Part shown: positions 63,068 to 64,000 of the stretch, in pieces
Numbering within the stretch: position 1 is the first letter of the stretch
Layout of the letters: every line of letters starts with the position of its first letter
NCBI RefSeq assembly: GCF_000499845.2
Contig: NC_023751.2
Span: forward strand, 36,631,309 to 36,695,308
From: Phaseolus vulgaris
Lineage: Eukaryota; Streptophyta; Magnoliopsida; Fabales; Fabaceae
Direction of reading: 5' to 3'
Length of the DNA: 64,000 nucleotides
Translations under genes and position numbers: made by a program
Notes under the pieces: model-generated
Seen by the model: only the letters and a program-made list of their open reading frames with translations
Database searches by the model: none
Told to the model about the DNA's origin: nothing

Positions 63068-64000
63068 GTGATTTCTCATTTCGTAATTCATAACCATTTC
63101 TTTGTTTTTCAATTGGACCCCATTAATTTTGGAATATCACTTGCAAGTGTGGTTGATGTTGCATTTCGCTTTCCAATTTCTTGACTTCTTATGTTAATTC
63201 ATTGTTTTCTTTTACCTCTGTTTCTTGTCACACATGAAACATTTGTTATTCTGGTATAGATCTAACATGTCTTGTCGTACTAGTCACGTGTGAGACAAAT
63301 CAATATTTTCCCACTACCATACAGTATTGCTACTGAGATTCTTTATCATGTTGGACTAAATAAGACTCCTTGCATGAACCCACTGAAACATTTAATCCAC
63401 AATTCGATCAATGTATGATGTAACTTTTTTTACCTAACTATTATTTCTAGGGTTACAATATGAAGTTAATTGATGCTAGAATAATTGGTACTTTTTTTCT
63501 ATGTCACTTGTCAATAGCCATTTTTTTTTTTGCAATTCATTCACTTGAGGGAGTTAAGTCTGAATTCAAAGCTAATTTATTTATTTTGGTTCAATTGGAG
63601 GTGCAAATTACTTTTAAGTTACAAAAAAATAGTAGTAGGTTGTCTGTTTGCTTTGTCTTGCACAAGAGTTACATTTGAAAGTTTTGTTGGATGAGATTTT
63701 GTTTTGGGACCTACAAATTTGATTTCAATTCAGAAAATTTGCTTTGAAAGCTAAATAGTTTTGACACTCTTTTTTTTTTATAAAGGTTTCATGTTTCAAC
63801 ATTAATATGTAACTTGACATCTCAGTTATACTGATATTTCAAGTAATAACAATTATCTGTCATCACACGGAAATAGTTTTGGCACTTCAGCAATCATGTT
63901 TTATACCCAAATTCGTGGAATACCAACCTAGCAAATACTGGTATTAGTGCAAGTTCTTGGAAACCTTTTTTCTAATGCTAATGTTTTTTTATGAAACTGC
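63068..64000 (+). other. Probable first intron of the right-edge gene
   Basis: T-rich sequence typical of plant introns. No convincing acceptor-exon-donor combination was found. The frame at 63460-63678 has no recognisable content. Confidence 0.4.

Overview
The window is nuclear DNA of a flowering plant. It is very AT-rich, has spliced genes with GT-AG introns and is full of transposon debris. A legume, possibly of the bean/soybean group, is the best guess, because the MCM6 protein matches what I remember of legume MCM6 most closely. That is inference, not something read from one marker.

Layout. 0-15.5 kb is repeat-dominated. It holds a GC-richer island (683-890), a tandem array of about seven and a half ~675-bp units (1365-6508), a duplicated ~384-bp block (6509-7306), a ~290-bp direct duplication (7731-8313), a second array of ~185-200-bp modules related to the core of the 675-bp unit (11.75-14.3 kb), and two neighbouring Mutator-like MITEs (14.3-15.45 kb). 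16.8-18.7 kb is a dead CYP71-type cytochrome P450 on the minus strand, broken by stops, by loss of the heme cysteine, by a LINE tail and by a CACTA-like element. 18.9-34 kb carries many 5'-truncated LINEs, several with clear target-site duplications, and a Ty1-copia remnant.

Two intact single-exon purine-permease-type transporter genes (27634-28869 and 38409-39611, both +) are paralogues about 9.5 kb apart. 39.6-45.1 kb is AT-rich sequence with CACTA-like foldbacks and a cluster of the same MITE family. The MITE at 44621-45102 ends about 10 bp before the MCM6 promoter motifs. 45310-50754 is a complete 19-exon MCM6 gene (854 residues predicted) with two E2F-type promoter sites and a recently duplicated exon. 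52529-53512 is a complete four-exon gene for a DREPP/PCaP1-type plasma-membrane cation-binding protein. After a hAT-like element (56279-56955), another candidate MITE and an LTR-like repeat (60.4-61.55 kb), the first coding exon of an unrecognised gene begins at 62984 and runs off the right edge.

The living genes (two transporters, a replicative helicase subunit, a membrane signalling protein) have no evident shared pathway. The most interesting content is repeat biology: the 675-bp array and its related short-module array, a MULE-type MITE family with 9-bp target duplications and internal palindromes, nested damage in the P450, and exon-intron duplication in the linker of MCM6. I found no convincing undescribed multi-gene system.
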